A stretch of 15,480 bases of DNA from assembly GCA_011049385.1 (NCBI GenBank), contig DSBX01000013.1:1-15480 (forward strand). Direction: 5' to 3'. The notes under the pieces were generated by a model. That model had not been told where the DNA came from. It did not search any database and was given only the letters and a program-made list of their open reading frames with translations. Source of the stretch: Caldifarciminota bacterium (lineage in GTDB: Bacteria; Hydrothermota; Tepidihabitantia; Tepidihabitantales; Tepidihabitantaceae). Shown here piece after piece: positions 1-6,863 of this stretch (position 1 is the first letter of the stretch; the number at the start of each line of letters is the position of its first letter). Made by a program: the position numbers and the translations under genes.

Positions 1-2
1 CG

Positions 3-1400
3 GACCGCGAATGCGACGTCCTCATCATCGGCGGCGGCGGAGCCGGAGTCGCGGCCGCGCTGGTCGCGCAGGCCGAGGGCGCGGACGTTCTCCTCGTCAC
101 CAAGCTCCGGGTCGGCGACGCCAACACCCGCATGGCCCAGGGTGGCATCCAGGCCGCGGACAAGCCCAACGACTCGCCCGCCCGGCACTACCTCGATGTG
201 CTCGGCGGCGGACACTTCAAGAACATCCCCGAGCTGGCCCGGGCGCTGGTGATGGACGCACCCGGCGTCATCGCCTGGCTCGAAGAACTCGGCGTGATGT
301 TCGACAAGGAACCGGACGGCACGATGGTCACGATCCACGGCGGCGGCACCCAGCGCAAGCGGATGCACGCCGCGCGTGACTACACCGGCGCGGAAATCAT
401 GCGCGTCCTGCGCGACGAGCTTCTCAACCGCGCCGTGCCGACCATCGAATTCGCGGCCGCGGTCGAACTGCTCACCGACGACAAGGACGCGGCCGCGGGC
501 GCGGTCATCGTCAACCTCGAAACCGGGCACCGCCGGGTCGTCCGGGCCAAGACCACGATTCTCGCCACCGGCGGCTGCGGCCGGCTCCACATCCAGGGCT
601 TTCCCTGCACCAACCACTACGGCGCAACCGCGGACGGGCTCGTCCTCGCCTACCGGGCGGGCGCGAAGCTTGCCTTCATGGACACCATCCAGTACCACCC
701 GACCGGCGTCGCCTACCCGGAACAGATTCTCGGTCTGCTCATCACCGAGAAGGTGCGCGGGCTCGGCGCCCAGCTCGTCAACAGCGAGGGCAACCGGTTC
801 ATCTACGAACTCGAAAGCCGCGACATCACCGCCTCGGCCATCATCAAGGAATGCCGCGCCGGCCGGGGCATCTCGACGCCGACCGAGATGGTCGGGGTCT
901 GGCTCGACTCGCCGCTCATCGAGACCATCAAGGGCGAAGGTGCGGTCCGCGCCGGCCTGCCCGCGATGTTCCACCAGTTCGAGCGCTACGGCATCGAGAT
1001 GGACAAGGTGCCGGTGCTGACCTACCCGACCCAGCACTACCAGAACGGCGGCATCCTCATTGACGACGCGGGTGCAACCGGGGTCAAGCACCTCTTCGCC
1101 GCGGGCGAGAACGTCGGCGGCATCCACGGCCGCAACCGGCTGATGGGCAACTCCCTGCTCGACATCCTCGTCTACGGCCGCCGGGCCGGCAAGGCCGCGG
1201 CCGACGCGGCGAAGACGATGAAGGCCGCGCCGAAGCCCGGGCTCAAGCACGTCGCGGCGTTCGAAGAGGAACTCAAAGCGGCGAAGGTTCCGCGCTCACG
1301 CCGCTCGCCGATGCTCCTGCCCGACTACCGGCGCAAGGAAATGCAGGGGCGTTACGGCTTCCTCGGGCCGGACCCCGAGTGCGTCCTGCCGGACAAGTAG
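3..1400 (+). CDS. Fumarate reductase / succinate dehydrogenase-type FAD-binding flavoprotein (5' end outside window)
   Basis: The reading frame is open from the window edge, so the start codon lies upstream; 465 residues are visible. The N-terminal dinucleotide-binding motif GGGGAG is at visible residues 10-15, followed by a MAQGG block (44-48), HPTG (232-235), an RDITA block with Arg273, HYQNGG with His345, and HGRNRLMGNSLLD (375-387). These are the FAD-binding and dicarboxylate-site motifs of the SdhA/FrdA/NadB superfamily, and the substrate-site His and Arg residues are kept. The position that carries the covalent FAD-His in E. coli SdhA (the His of SHTVAAQGG) is Asn here (NTRMAQGG), so FAD should be bound non-covalently, as in L-aspartate oxidase. 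The protein ends about 75 residues after the last FAD-domain motif, so the usual C-terminal helical domain is short or missing. Whether it reduces fumarate, oxidises succinate or acts on another dicarboxylate cannot be decided; partner subunits would be upstream. Confidence 0.85.
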   Translation, partial: DRECDVLIIGGGGAGVAAALVAQAEGADVLLVTKLRVGDANTRMAQGGIQAADKPNDSPARHYLDVLGGGHFKNIPELARALVMDAPGVIAWLEELGVMFDKEPDGTMVTIHGGGTQRKRMHAARDYTGAEIMRVLRDELLNRAVPTIEFAAAVELLTDDKDAAAGAVIVNLETGHRRVVRAKTTILATGGCGRLHIQGFPCTNHYGATADGLVLAYRAGAKLAFMDTIQYHPTGVAYPEQILGLLITEKVRGLGAQLVNSEGNRFIYELESRDITASAIIKECRAGRGISTPTEMVGVWLDSPLIETIKGEGAVRAGLPAMFHQFERYGIEMDKVPVLTYPTQHYQNGGILIDDAGATGVKHLFAAGENVGGIHGRNRLMGNSLLDILVYGRRAGKAAADAAKTMKAAPKPGLKHVAAFEEELKAAKVPRSRRSPMLLPDYRRKEMQGRYGFLGPDPECVLPDK

Positions 1401-1409
1401 CGCCCGGGC

Positions 1410-1856
1410 TCAGTCCGTCCGCTTGATCGGCACGTCCGGGGCGCGCACCAGCCAGGTCTGCTTTCCACGCGCGAGCCGGACGACGACGTCAACTTCGATA
1501 CCCGGCCCCCACTTCGGCCCGTCCGCGGCGTGAACGGTGTGCCCCTCGGTCTGGATGACCGGCGCCCAGCGCTCCTCGCCCTTCACCACCCAGAGCCGGT
1601 CCACCGTCAGGTCGTCGGGCAGGGACAGGCCGTCCCCGGCGACGACGCGGGCCACCGCCATCATCGGCTGGCCCTCGGGCGGGGCGACCGGCTGAAAATC
1701 GCGCCACAGGTCGGCCTCGACGCGAAAGGTTCGACCGTCCACCTCAGCGCTCACCGGCGCGGATGATACGCCGGCGTCGGCATTCTGCCGGCAACTGGAC
1801 AGGCAGCCGCCGGCCAGCAGGAGCGCGGCGGCGAAGAGGATATCGAATCTCATCAT
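1410..1856 (-). CDS. Small predicted lipoprotein, function unknown
   Basis: A 148-residue protein with a signal peptide: a short N-terminus, a hydrophobic run at residues 6-15, then two cysteines, Cys18 (LAGGC) and Cys22 (LSSC). LSSC fits the lipobox spacing better. The mature part is polar, beta-rich by appearance, with several Trp residues and no motif I recognise. Two adjacent ATG codons (1856 and 1853) could start it; an AAGGG Shine-Dalgarno-like stretch sits about eight bases upstream. An out-of-frame ATG at 1861 stops after two codons. The gene lies 56 bases after the beta-helix lipoprotein gene on the same strand and probably shares its transcript. It ends nine bases from the stop of the convergent flavoprotein gene. 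A role in the cell envelope is inferred from the lipobox only. Confidence 0.65.
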   Translation of the reverse strand: MMRFDILFAAALLLAGGCLSSCRQNADAGVSSAPVSAEVDGRTFRVEADLWRDFQPVAPPEGQPMMAVARVVAGDGLSLPDDLTVDRLWVVKGEERWAPVIQTEGHTVHAADGPKWGPGIEVDVVVRLARGKQTWLVRAPDVPIKRTD

Positions 1857-1912
1857 CTCATCGTCCCTTCTTCACTCGGCCCCTCGGTCCCTTTCCTGAG
1901 TGTCCCTGCGTT

Positions 1913-3061
1913 TCAATTCTCGACCTCCCTGCCTCCCGGTCCGAGACCACCCATCTGCGTCCATCTGCGTCCATCGGCGGTTGCTCCCTCCGCTCTCTGC
2001 GGAAAGTGAAACGCGCCCATGTCCGCGACGGTGCCGTCCGGGTCCGGCGGCGAGGCCGGGTCCCCGGCGTCAATGCAGGGCGAGCCTGAGGTCAGCGTGT
2101 AGTCGCCGCCGACCGCATTGACGAAGAGTGGGTCGGCGTCAATACAGCCGGTGCCGAACCAGGGCTCGCCGGTACCGTCCTGCACGTCCGAGTAGGCGAC
2201 GACCGGGCTGACCGCGCCCGAACTCGTGAAGCCATTGGGCGTGCCGCGCCAGATGATGTTGTTGGACACCTCGGTCCGGGCCCCGGCCTGGTCGCAGTAG
2301 ATGCTGATTCCGCCGCCGTCGGCCGCGGCGTTCGCGTCGAGCGTGTTGTGGAAGATGCCCAGCGTCCCGACCGACGTCGCCACGGCAATGCCGCCGACGA
2401 CGTTGTCGGTGGTGTTGTCGTGGAGCAGGTTCCGGGCCAGCGTCATCGTCCCGGCGTGGTTGTCCTCGAAACGGTTGCCGGTCAGCGTCACCGCGCCGCG
2501 CAGGGAACTGGCATTGAGCCCGCCCGCGTCGTCGGCCGACGTGTTGCCGGTGAAGACGCAATCGGTGAAGGTCACCTCGCCGTCGAACGCGACCGCGTGG
2601 ACGCCGCCGCCCAGCACCCCGGCCCGGCTGTCCCGGAAGGCGCAACTGTCCACCCGCGTGGCCGCGGCGTCGTTCTCGACCTGCAGGGCGCCGCCGTACT
2701 GCGCCGAGCGGCCGTTGCGGAACTCGACGTGCCGGATGGTGAAGTCGGACCCGGCGACGGTGCTCTTGAGGCGGAGAAGCTGGGTCCGGTCCTGACCGTC
2801 GAGGATGGTCCGGCCGGCCCCGGCGCCGATGATACAGAGCCCGAAGCCCTCATCGGAAGTGTAGGTCAGAGGCTCGGTCAGCAGGTAGGTGCCTGCGGGC
2901 AGGCGGATGGTGTCCGCCCGGCCGTTACCGGCGGCCTCATCAAGCAGGTCCTGGATTGCCCGCAGTTCGGGCGGCGGCCCGTTGCGGTTGCACCCCGCGA
3001 CGAGAACCAGACCGACAACGACGACCGCCACGGCGAAGCGGCATCGGCAGACAGTGAACAT
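1913..3061 (-). CDS. Right-handed parallel beta-helix lipoprotein (choice-of-anchor Q-like C-terminus)
   Basis: The start at 3061 (382 residues) is fixed by AAAAGGAGG five bases upstream and by a lipoprotein signal peptide beginning there: hydrophobic residues 10-22, then the lipobox VAGC with Cys24. The open frame continues upstream to 3346 but that part overlaps recO antisense and is not coding. The mature protein begins with an AGTYLL/LTEPL strand pair (residues 56-65). It then has imperfect beta-helix rungs of the type FRNGRSAQYGGAL, FRDSRAGVLGGGV, FTGNTSADDAGGL and FEDNHAG (about 113-205), a HNT/NNIIW section (238-271), and a terminal block with DADPLF, GSPCIDAGD and DMGAFHF (308-353). 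These blocks are typical of pectate-lyase-fold surface proteins of the polymorphic outer membrane / choice-of-anchor Q kind. No catalytic lyase residues are evident. The last 29 residues after DMGAFHF are encoded largely by a dispersed repeat. Confidence 0.8.
   Translation of the reverse strand: MFTVCRCRFAVAVVVVGLVLVAGCNRNGPPPELRAIQDLLDEAAGNGRADTIRLPAGTYLLTEPLTYTSDEGFGLCIIGAGAGRTILDGQDRTQLLRLKSTVAGSDFTIRHVEFRNGRSAQYGGALQVENDAAATRVDSCAFRDSRAGVLGGGVHAVAFDGEVTFTDCVFTGNTSADDAGGLNASSLRGAVTLTGNRFEDNHAGTMTLARNLLHDNTTDNVVGGIAVATSVGTLGIFHNTLDANAAADGGGISIYCDQAGARTEVSNNIIWRGTPNGFTSSGAVSPVVAYSDVQDGTGEPWFGTGCIDADPLFVNAVGGDYTLTSGSPCIDAGDPASPPDPDGTVADMGAFHFPQRAEGATADGRRWTQMGGLGPGGREVEN
1951..2002. repeat. 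Dispersed repeat, copy 1 (three 10-base units plus tail)
   Basis: Three 10-base units stand in a row at 1951-1980: CCATCTGCGT, CCATCTGCGT, CCATCGGCGG. They are followed by a TTGCTCCCTCCGCTCTCTGC tail to about 2000. A diverged relative of the last unit and tail lies about 11.8 kb away at 13766-13823; ungapped, 1961-2000 against 13761-13800 gives 29 of 40 identical bases. On the minus strand this copy is read as the end of the beta-helix lipoprotein gene (ADGRRWTQMGG). From memory, tracts built on CATCTGCGTC recur between genes in many environmental genomes, but I cannot cite a family name. Confidence 0.6.
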
Positions 3062-3065
3062 CGAG

Positions 3066-3074
3066 CCTCCTTTT
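3066..3074 (-). promoter_or_regulatory. Strong Shine-Dalgarno site that sets the beta-helix lipoprotein start
   Basis: Read on the minus strand this is AAAAGGAGG, four to five bases before the ATG at 3061. It is the best ribosome-binding site in the window and it selects the internal ATG over the longer open frame. Confidence 0.8.
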
Positions 3075-3080
3075 GAGGCG

Positions 3081-3108
3081 ATGCTACAATTCGGCGGGAT
3101 GCTGTCAA
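3081..3108 (-). promoter_or_regulatory. Sigma70-type promoter of the beta-helix lipoprotein gene
   Basis: On the minus strand a perfect TTGACA (3103-3108) is followed after 16 bases by TAGCAT (3081-3086), which matches four of six bases of the -10 consensus. Transcription would start near 3074, giving a leader of about 13 bases that is almost entirely the Shine-Dalgarno site. It lies in the 160-base gap after recO, so it separates the two lipoproteins from the recO operon. Confidence 0.55.
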
Positions 3109-3135
3109 GCGGCCGTGACGGCGGACGGTTGGAGT

Positions 3136-3149
3136 TGACGTTACCGTCA
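3136..3149. promoter_or_regulatory. Short inverted repeat upstream of the lipoprotein promoter (possible operator)
   Basis: TGACG and CGTCA flank TTAC, giving a 14-base dyad about 28 bases upstream of the -35 box at 3103-3108. Five-base arms can occur by chance in a sequence this GC-rich, so this is only a candidate protein-binding site. Confidence 0.2.
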
Positions 3150-3221
3150 TTCGGCGTATCCTGCCGGGATGGTTCTCGACGTGCCGCGTCCGCAGTTTCT
3201 GACGCCCGCTCCGACCGGCCG

Positions 3222-3989
3222 CTAGAGCTCGCGCCAGTTGAAGGAGTTGAGCAACAAACGGTCAATGTGGTGCGCGAGAAAGGCGCGGACCAGTCCCAGC
3301 CGTTCCGCGCTAGCGGCATCGTCCGCACCGGCGGACCCGCCGGCAAGCCCGGCGGCGGGCGAGTAGAGCAGGTCCGCGAGCCCGGTCAACTGTTCGACCG
3401 ACACCACCGGCGCGTCCGGCGCGGTTCCGCAGTCCGGACAGATTGCGCCGCCGCGACGGACGTCGAAACGCCACCGGGCCGGGTTCGAAGCCGCGGGCAA
3501 CGGGCACCGGCAGACCAAGCAGTTGCGCAGTTCGGGCCGGAAGCCGAGGAAACTGGCCGCCTTGAGCAGGAAGGAGGTGACCAGCACCGGCAGGGCGGCG
3601 TCGGCGCGTTCGATTTCCCCGAGGTAAGTCAGGGCCAGGCGCCAGAGTTGCTCGTTGGGATCGTGGTCACTGCTCGTCCGAAGCAAAAACTCGCCGACCT
3701 GCTCGGCGGCGAGAAAGCGGGCCGGCTCGGCGACGATACCCGGGTGGCTGGATATGAGCGTGGCCTCGGAAACGGGGTAGATGGTCTTCTGCTGGTGCCG
3801 GTACCAGGTGATTTCGCTGACCGCGAACGGCTCCAGCGCCGCGCCGAACCGGCTCTTCGGCCGCCGCGCGCCCTTGGCGATGCAAACCAGCCGGCCGTCG
3901 GACTTCGTGAAGAAAGTCACCAGCTTGGACGATTCGCGCAGGGGCCGGACGCGCAGGCAGAGCGCGAGGTCGCGGACTATCCGCCGCAT
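3222..3989 (-). CDS. recO: DNA repair protein RecO
   Basis: 255 residues, the normal RecO size. RecO binds DNA and SSB and, with RecR (and RecF), loads RecA onto SSB-coated single strands in recombination repair. The N-terminal OB-fold is recognisable: RVRPLRESSKLVTFFTKSDG (13-32), then KGARRPKSRFGAALEPF (39-55). The C-terminal half has the RecO zinc-finger pairs CLVC (157-160) and CPDC (184-187) around an FDVRRGG strand. The ATG at 3989 lies six bases past the stop of the upstream CNNM gene and has only a weak ribosome-binding site, so translation is probably coupled to it. It is the last gene of the phoH-ybeY-CNNM-CNNM-recO operon; recO next to ybeY/phoH genes is common across bacteria. Confidence 0.92.
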   Translation of the reverse strand: MRRIVRDLALCLRVRPLRESSKLVTFFTKSDGRLVCIAKGARRPKSRFGAALEPFAVSEITWYRHQQKTIYPVSEATLISSHPGIVAEPARFLAAEQVGEFLLRTSSDHDPNEQLWRLALTYLGEIERADAALPVLVTSFLLKAASFLGFRPELRNCLVCRCPLPAASNPARWRFDVRRGGAICPDCGTAPDAPVVSVEQLTGLADLLYSPAAGLAGGSAGADDAASAERLGLVRAFLAHHIDRLLLNSFNWREL

Positions 3990-3995
3990 CGCCGG

Positions 3996-5024
3996 CTAGT
4001 CTTCGCTCCGGATTTCGCCCACCAGCTCTTCGAGAATATCTTCGAGCGTGACGATGCCCCTGACCCGGCCCTCGTCCTCGACCACCGCGATGTGCTCGCC
4101 CCGCCTCTGCATCTCGTCGAGCACCTCCATCAGCCGGGCCCGGGCGCTGATGCGGCGGATGGCCCGGACCTCCGGCGCGCCCGGTGCAAGCAGGTCCTTG
4201 GCGAAGATGACCCCGGTGATATCGTCAACGCCATCCCGATGTACCGGGATGCGCGAAAAGCCGTAGCGTTCGATGAACGCCAGCAGTGCCTCCCGCGTCG
4301 CCCCTCCCGGCACGGTCTTGACCCGGGCGAGCGGAATCGCCGCCTCGGCCAGCGTCAGGCCGGAGAACCGCAACAGCCGTGACGCCAGGCTGGAAATCGG
4401 CGGCCCGGAAAGGGCCGGGGGCACCCCCGCGTCCACGGCCGGTCGGGCCAGTTCGCGTTCGCGCTGGCGCAGGGCCGCAAGCAGGTCCTGCCGGGTCAGG
4501 TTGAGGCTGGCCCGGGCGCTGGAGAAGGCGGAGAGAGCGGTCGGGCCTGACCGCGCCCCGGCCGGCGCGCCGGCACGCCGGGGCTGGAAGAGCCGGGCAA
4601 CCGCGGCCAGCAGGGCGCTGGCCGGCGCGAACAGCACCGTTGCTCCGACCAGCGGCCCGGCCACCCGGCGCAACCAGCGATTCGGGTTCGACTGCGCGAG
4701 TGCCTTCGGCATATACTCCCCGAGCACCAGTGTCAGCGCCACGAGCAGGACCACCCCGACGGCGGTGAAGGCGGGGCCGAACGTCCGGGCCACGAACTCG
4801 GCGACGATGACCGAAGCGAAGACATTGACGAGGTTGTTGCCGACCAGGACGGCAATCATCGTCGCCTCGCGCCGGTCGAGCAGGCGGAGCGCAAGCCCGG
4901 CCCCGGACCGACCCCGGTTCGCCCAGTGGGTCAGCCGCACCCAGTTCGCCCGGTAGAGCGCGGTCTCCGAACCGGAGAAGAACCCGGAGAGCAGGATGAG
5001 CCCGACCACCGCGAAGAGCTGCAT
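3996..5024 (-). CDS. CNNM/CBS-domain membrane protein lacking the CorC C-terminal domain
   Basis: 342 residues. A CNNM (DUF21) membrane domain covers about 1-150: SGFFSGSETALYRAN (13-27), LVGNNLVNVFAS (60-71) and GEYMPKALAQSNP (102-114), with about three or four hydrophobic segments. A linker of about 60 residues rich in Ala/Arg follows, then a CBS pair (about 225-338) with GFSRIPVHRDGVDDITGV (255-272) and IVTLEDILEELVGEI (324-338). The protein ends directly after the second CBS domain, so the CorC/HlyC domain present in the neighbouring paralogue is absent. CNNM/CorC proteins are linked to Mg2+ efflux or homeostasis, and CBS pairs usually sense adenine nucleotides. Its ATG shares one base with the upstream stop (TGATG at 5022-5026), implying coupled translation. 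It may work as a heteromer with that paralogue (inference). Confidence 0.88.
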   Translation of the reverse strand: MQLFAVVGLILLSGFFSGSETALYRANWVRLTHWANRGRSGAGLALRLLDRREATMIAVLVGNNLVNVFASVIVAEFVARTFGPAFTAVGVVLLVALTLVLGEYMPKALAQSNPNRWLRRVAGPLVGATVLFAPASALLAAVARLFQPRRAGAPAGARSGPTALSAFSSARASLNLTRQDLLAALRQRERELARPAVDAGVPPALSGPPISSLASRLLRFSGLTLAEAAIPLARVKTVPGGATREALLAFIERYGFSRIPVHRDGVDDITGVIFAKDLLAPGAPEVRAIRRISARARLMEVLDEMQRRGEHIAVVEDEGRVRGIVTLEDILEELVGEIRSED

Positions 5025-6274
5025 CAGTGCCTGCCGCCCCGGCCCCGGCGCAGGACCGCCCGTTCGAGCTTGTTCTCGCTCACTTCGAGGACCTCGATTT
5101 CCAGGCCGGCGAACCGGACCACGTCGCCCTCGACCGGCAGTCGGCCCAACCGGTCCTGCACCAGCCCGGCCAGCCGCTCATGCTCGACTTCGTCGAAGCG
5201 CCCCCGAAAGAGCCGGTTGAGCGTGACGATGTCAATCTCGCCCTCCACTTCGTAGGCGTCCACGGCCACCCGCCGCCAGGGCAGTTCCCCGGGCTCGTCG
5301 TACTCATCGGCAATCTCGCCGAATATCGCCTCGAGCGCGTCCTCCAGCGTCACCAGGCCCGCGGTCTGCCCGAACTCGTCCACCACCACCGCGATGTGAC
5401 AGCCCTTCTTGCGCAGTTCATCGAGGAGCGACGCCAGACGCTTGACCTCGGGCACGAAGGGCACCTCACGCATCAATTCGGCAACCGCCCGGTCGGGCGC
5501 GGTCACCAGCAACTCCTTGGCATACACCGCGCCGACGACGTGGTCAATGGTGCCGTCGTAGACCGGCAGGCGCGAGCGGCCGTGCTCGCGGCAGGCCGCG
5601 ACCGCGTCCGCCACCCGGGTCGCCTTCTCCACCCCGACGATGTCAATGCGCGGCGTCATCACCTCGCTCACCGTCCGGTCGCCGAACTCGATGAGGTTCC
5701 ACAGTATCTCCTCCTCCCGCTCGCTGATCGTGCCCCGCTCGCGGCCGACCCGGACCATCGTGTGCAGTTCGTCCTCGGACAGGTGCTCATCCTCGCGCCG
5801 GCGGGGCGCCAGCGCCGTGCCCAGCCGCACCAGCAGGAACGACACCGGCGCGAACAGCACCCGCGTCAGCGATATGAAAGGCGCGGCCAGCCGGGCGAAG
5901 CTGACCGGGAAGTGGGTGGCCGCGCTCTTCGGCGTCACCTCGCCGAAGACCAGCAGGAGCCCGGTCATCACGAACCCGGCCGCGCCCAGGTAGAGCGCGG
6001 GCGACCGGCCGGTGGCCCGCACCCAGGACATCACCGCCAGCGTGAACAGCGCCGAGGCACCGACATTGACGAGCAGGTTGAAGACCAGTATCGTCCCGAG
6101 CAGGCGCGCCGGCTCGCGGAGCAGTCGGTCAATCCGCCGGGCCGCGCGCGGGTGCCGCTCGCGCAGTTCCTCACGCCGGGCCGGGGTCAGTGAAAAAAGC
6201 GCGGTCTCCGAACCGGACGACAGCGCCGAGAGCACCAGCAGGCACCCGACCGCGACGAGATAGAACGCAATCAC
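5024..6274 (-). CDS. CNNM/CBS/CorC family membrane protein (HlyC/CorC, probable Mg2+ homeostasis)
   Basis: 416 residues with the full family architecture. The CNNM membrane domain (about 1-160) carries SALSSGSETALFSLTPARR (16-34), NLLVNVGASALFT (66-78) and GEVTPKSAATHFP (111-123). The cytosolic CBS pair (about 200-322) carries VMTPRIDIVGV (205-215), SRLPVYDGTIDHVVG (234-248) and VVDEFGQTAGLVTLEDALEA (297-316). The CorC_HlyC domain (about 335-405) carries YEVEGEIDIVTLNRLF. The start codon is GTG at 6274, with GGGGTG a few bases upstream. Family members affect Mg2+ (and Co2+) export or resistance; the transport activity is not visible from sequence. It stands 126 bases after ybeY and overlaps the next paralogue by one base. 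Confidence 0.9.
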   Translation of the reverse strand: MIAFYLVAVGCLLVLSALSSGSETALFSLTPARREELRERHPRAARRIDRLLREPARLLGTILVFNLLVNVGASALFTLAVMSWVRATGRSPALYLGAAGFVMTGLLLVFGEVTPKSAATHFPVSFARLAAPFISLTRVLFAPVSFLLVRLGTALAPRRREDEHLSEDELHTMVRVGRERGTISEREEEILWNLIEFGDRTVSEVMTPRIDIVGVEKATRVADAVAACREHGRSRLPVYDGTIDHVVGAVYAKELLVTAPDRAVAELMREVPFVPEVKRLASLLDELRKKGCHIAVVVDEFGQTAGLVTLEDALEAIFGEIADEYDEPGELPWRRVAVDAYEVEGEIDIVTLNRLFRGRFDEVEHERLAGLVQDRLGRLPVEGDVVRFAGLEIEVLEVSENKLERAVLRRGRGGRH

Positions 6275-6364
6275 CGGTCACCCCGGGACGCCTGCGCCGG
6301 GTCTGCCCGCACCCCGGTAAGCGGGCCGGCACAGACGTGGTTCAAGTCAGCCGGACACGACGGA

Positions 6365-6384
6365 GGCTCCGCGTCTTCGCGGAG
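6365..6384. other. Perfect 8-bp GC-rich stem-loop between ybeY and the CNNM/CorC gene
   Basis: GCTCCGCG and CGCGGAGC pair perfectly around a four-base loop (TCTT on +, AAGA on -). The hairpin starts 17 bases after the ybeY stop, inside the only long internal gap of the minus-strand operon. No T-run follows on the minus strand, so it is not a textbook intrinsic terminator. It could be an mRNA 3'-end stabiliser, a processing site, or a partial (Rho-type) terminator that lowers expression of the downstream genes. Confidence 0.45.
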
Positions 6385-6400
6385 CGCACCTTCACCGCTG

Positions 6401-6862
6401 TCAGCCATTACCCTCGAGTTTCCGGTCCACCGCCCGCATCTCGCGATGGCTCAGCCCGAGCAGGTGCAGGAGGCCGTGAAGAATGAGGCGTCGGAGCTCG
6501 CCGTAGTAACCGGTGCGAAACTCCCGGCCCTGCTCCCGGGCCCGGGCGCGCGCGATGTAGACCTCGCCCAGCGTCCGGCGGCCGGTGTCCGGGTCGGGGT
6601 GGCGCATCGGGAAAGAGAGGACGTCCGTCGGCACGTTGCGGTGGCGGTAGCGGCGGTTGAGCGCGGTGATGGTCGCGTCATCGGTGAAGACGACGCAGGC
6701 CTGCGCGCCGCGCGCGTGCGGGAACTCCCGCGCCAGCAGGCGGCCCAGTTCGACCGCGACCGCGGCCAGGCGCCGGTCCCGGGTGTTGATGAGGGATATC
6801 TCGAAGCCGGTGCGGGGCGTCTTCGAGCCGCCCGCTCCGGCGCAGGCCCGGCCCGGCTTCAT
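6401..6862 (-). CDS. ybeY: Endoribonuclease YbeY (16S rRNA maturation / ribosome quality control)
   Basis: 153 residues from the chosen ATG at 6862, the usual YbeY size. The family signature with the three metal-binding histidines is clear: HGLLHLLGLSH at 129-139 (His129, His133, His139). The supporting blocks VPTDVLSFPM (77-86), LGEVYIA (98-104) and INTRDRRL (25-32) are present. YbeY is a zinc-dependent RNase needed for 16S rRNA 3'-end processing and late 70S quality control. The ATG at 6862 follows the phoH stop by one base and has GGAAAG five bases upstream. Earlier in-frame starts (GTG at 6886, ATG at 6880) would overlap phoH and lack a ribosome-binding site. The phoH-ybeY pair is one of the most conserved bacterial gene neighbourhoods. 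Confidence 0.93.
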   Translation of the reverse strand: MKPGRACAGAGGSKTPRTGFEISLINTRDRRLAAVAVELGRLLAREFPHARGAQACVVFTDDATITALNRRYRHRNVPTDVLSFPMRHPDPDTGRRTLGEVYIARARAREQGREFRTGYYGELRRLILHGLLHLLGLSHREMRAVDRKLEGNG

Positions 6863-6863
6863 C

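Noticed and set aside
1402..1409. GCCCGGGC palindrome in the gap between the convergent flavoprotein and lipoprotein genes, as a bidirectional terminator
   Set aside because: Eight bases with no loop and no T-runs on either side; expected by chance in DNA this GC-rich.
1951..1980. The three 10-base units considered as a CRISPR remnant
   Set aside because: The units are directly adjacent with no spacers between them, and no cas gene is nearby.
3135..3162. Plus-strand promoter-like pair TTGACG and TATCCT with a 16-base spacer
   Set aside because: No plus-strand gene follows for several kilobases, and the -10 match is poor.
3062..3346. N-terminal extension of the beta-helix lipoprotein frame up to 3346
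   Set aside because: It would overlap recO antisense, read through the promoter, and bury the signal peptide and strong Shine-Dalgarno site internally; the ATG at 3061 fits far better.
5027..6193. 388-codon plus-strand frame opposite the CNNM/CorC gene
   Set aside because: The minus strand carries clear CNNM, CBS and CorC motifs; the plus-strand product is His/Arg/Gln-rich without recognisable domains.
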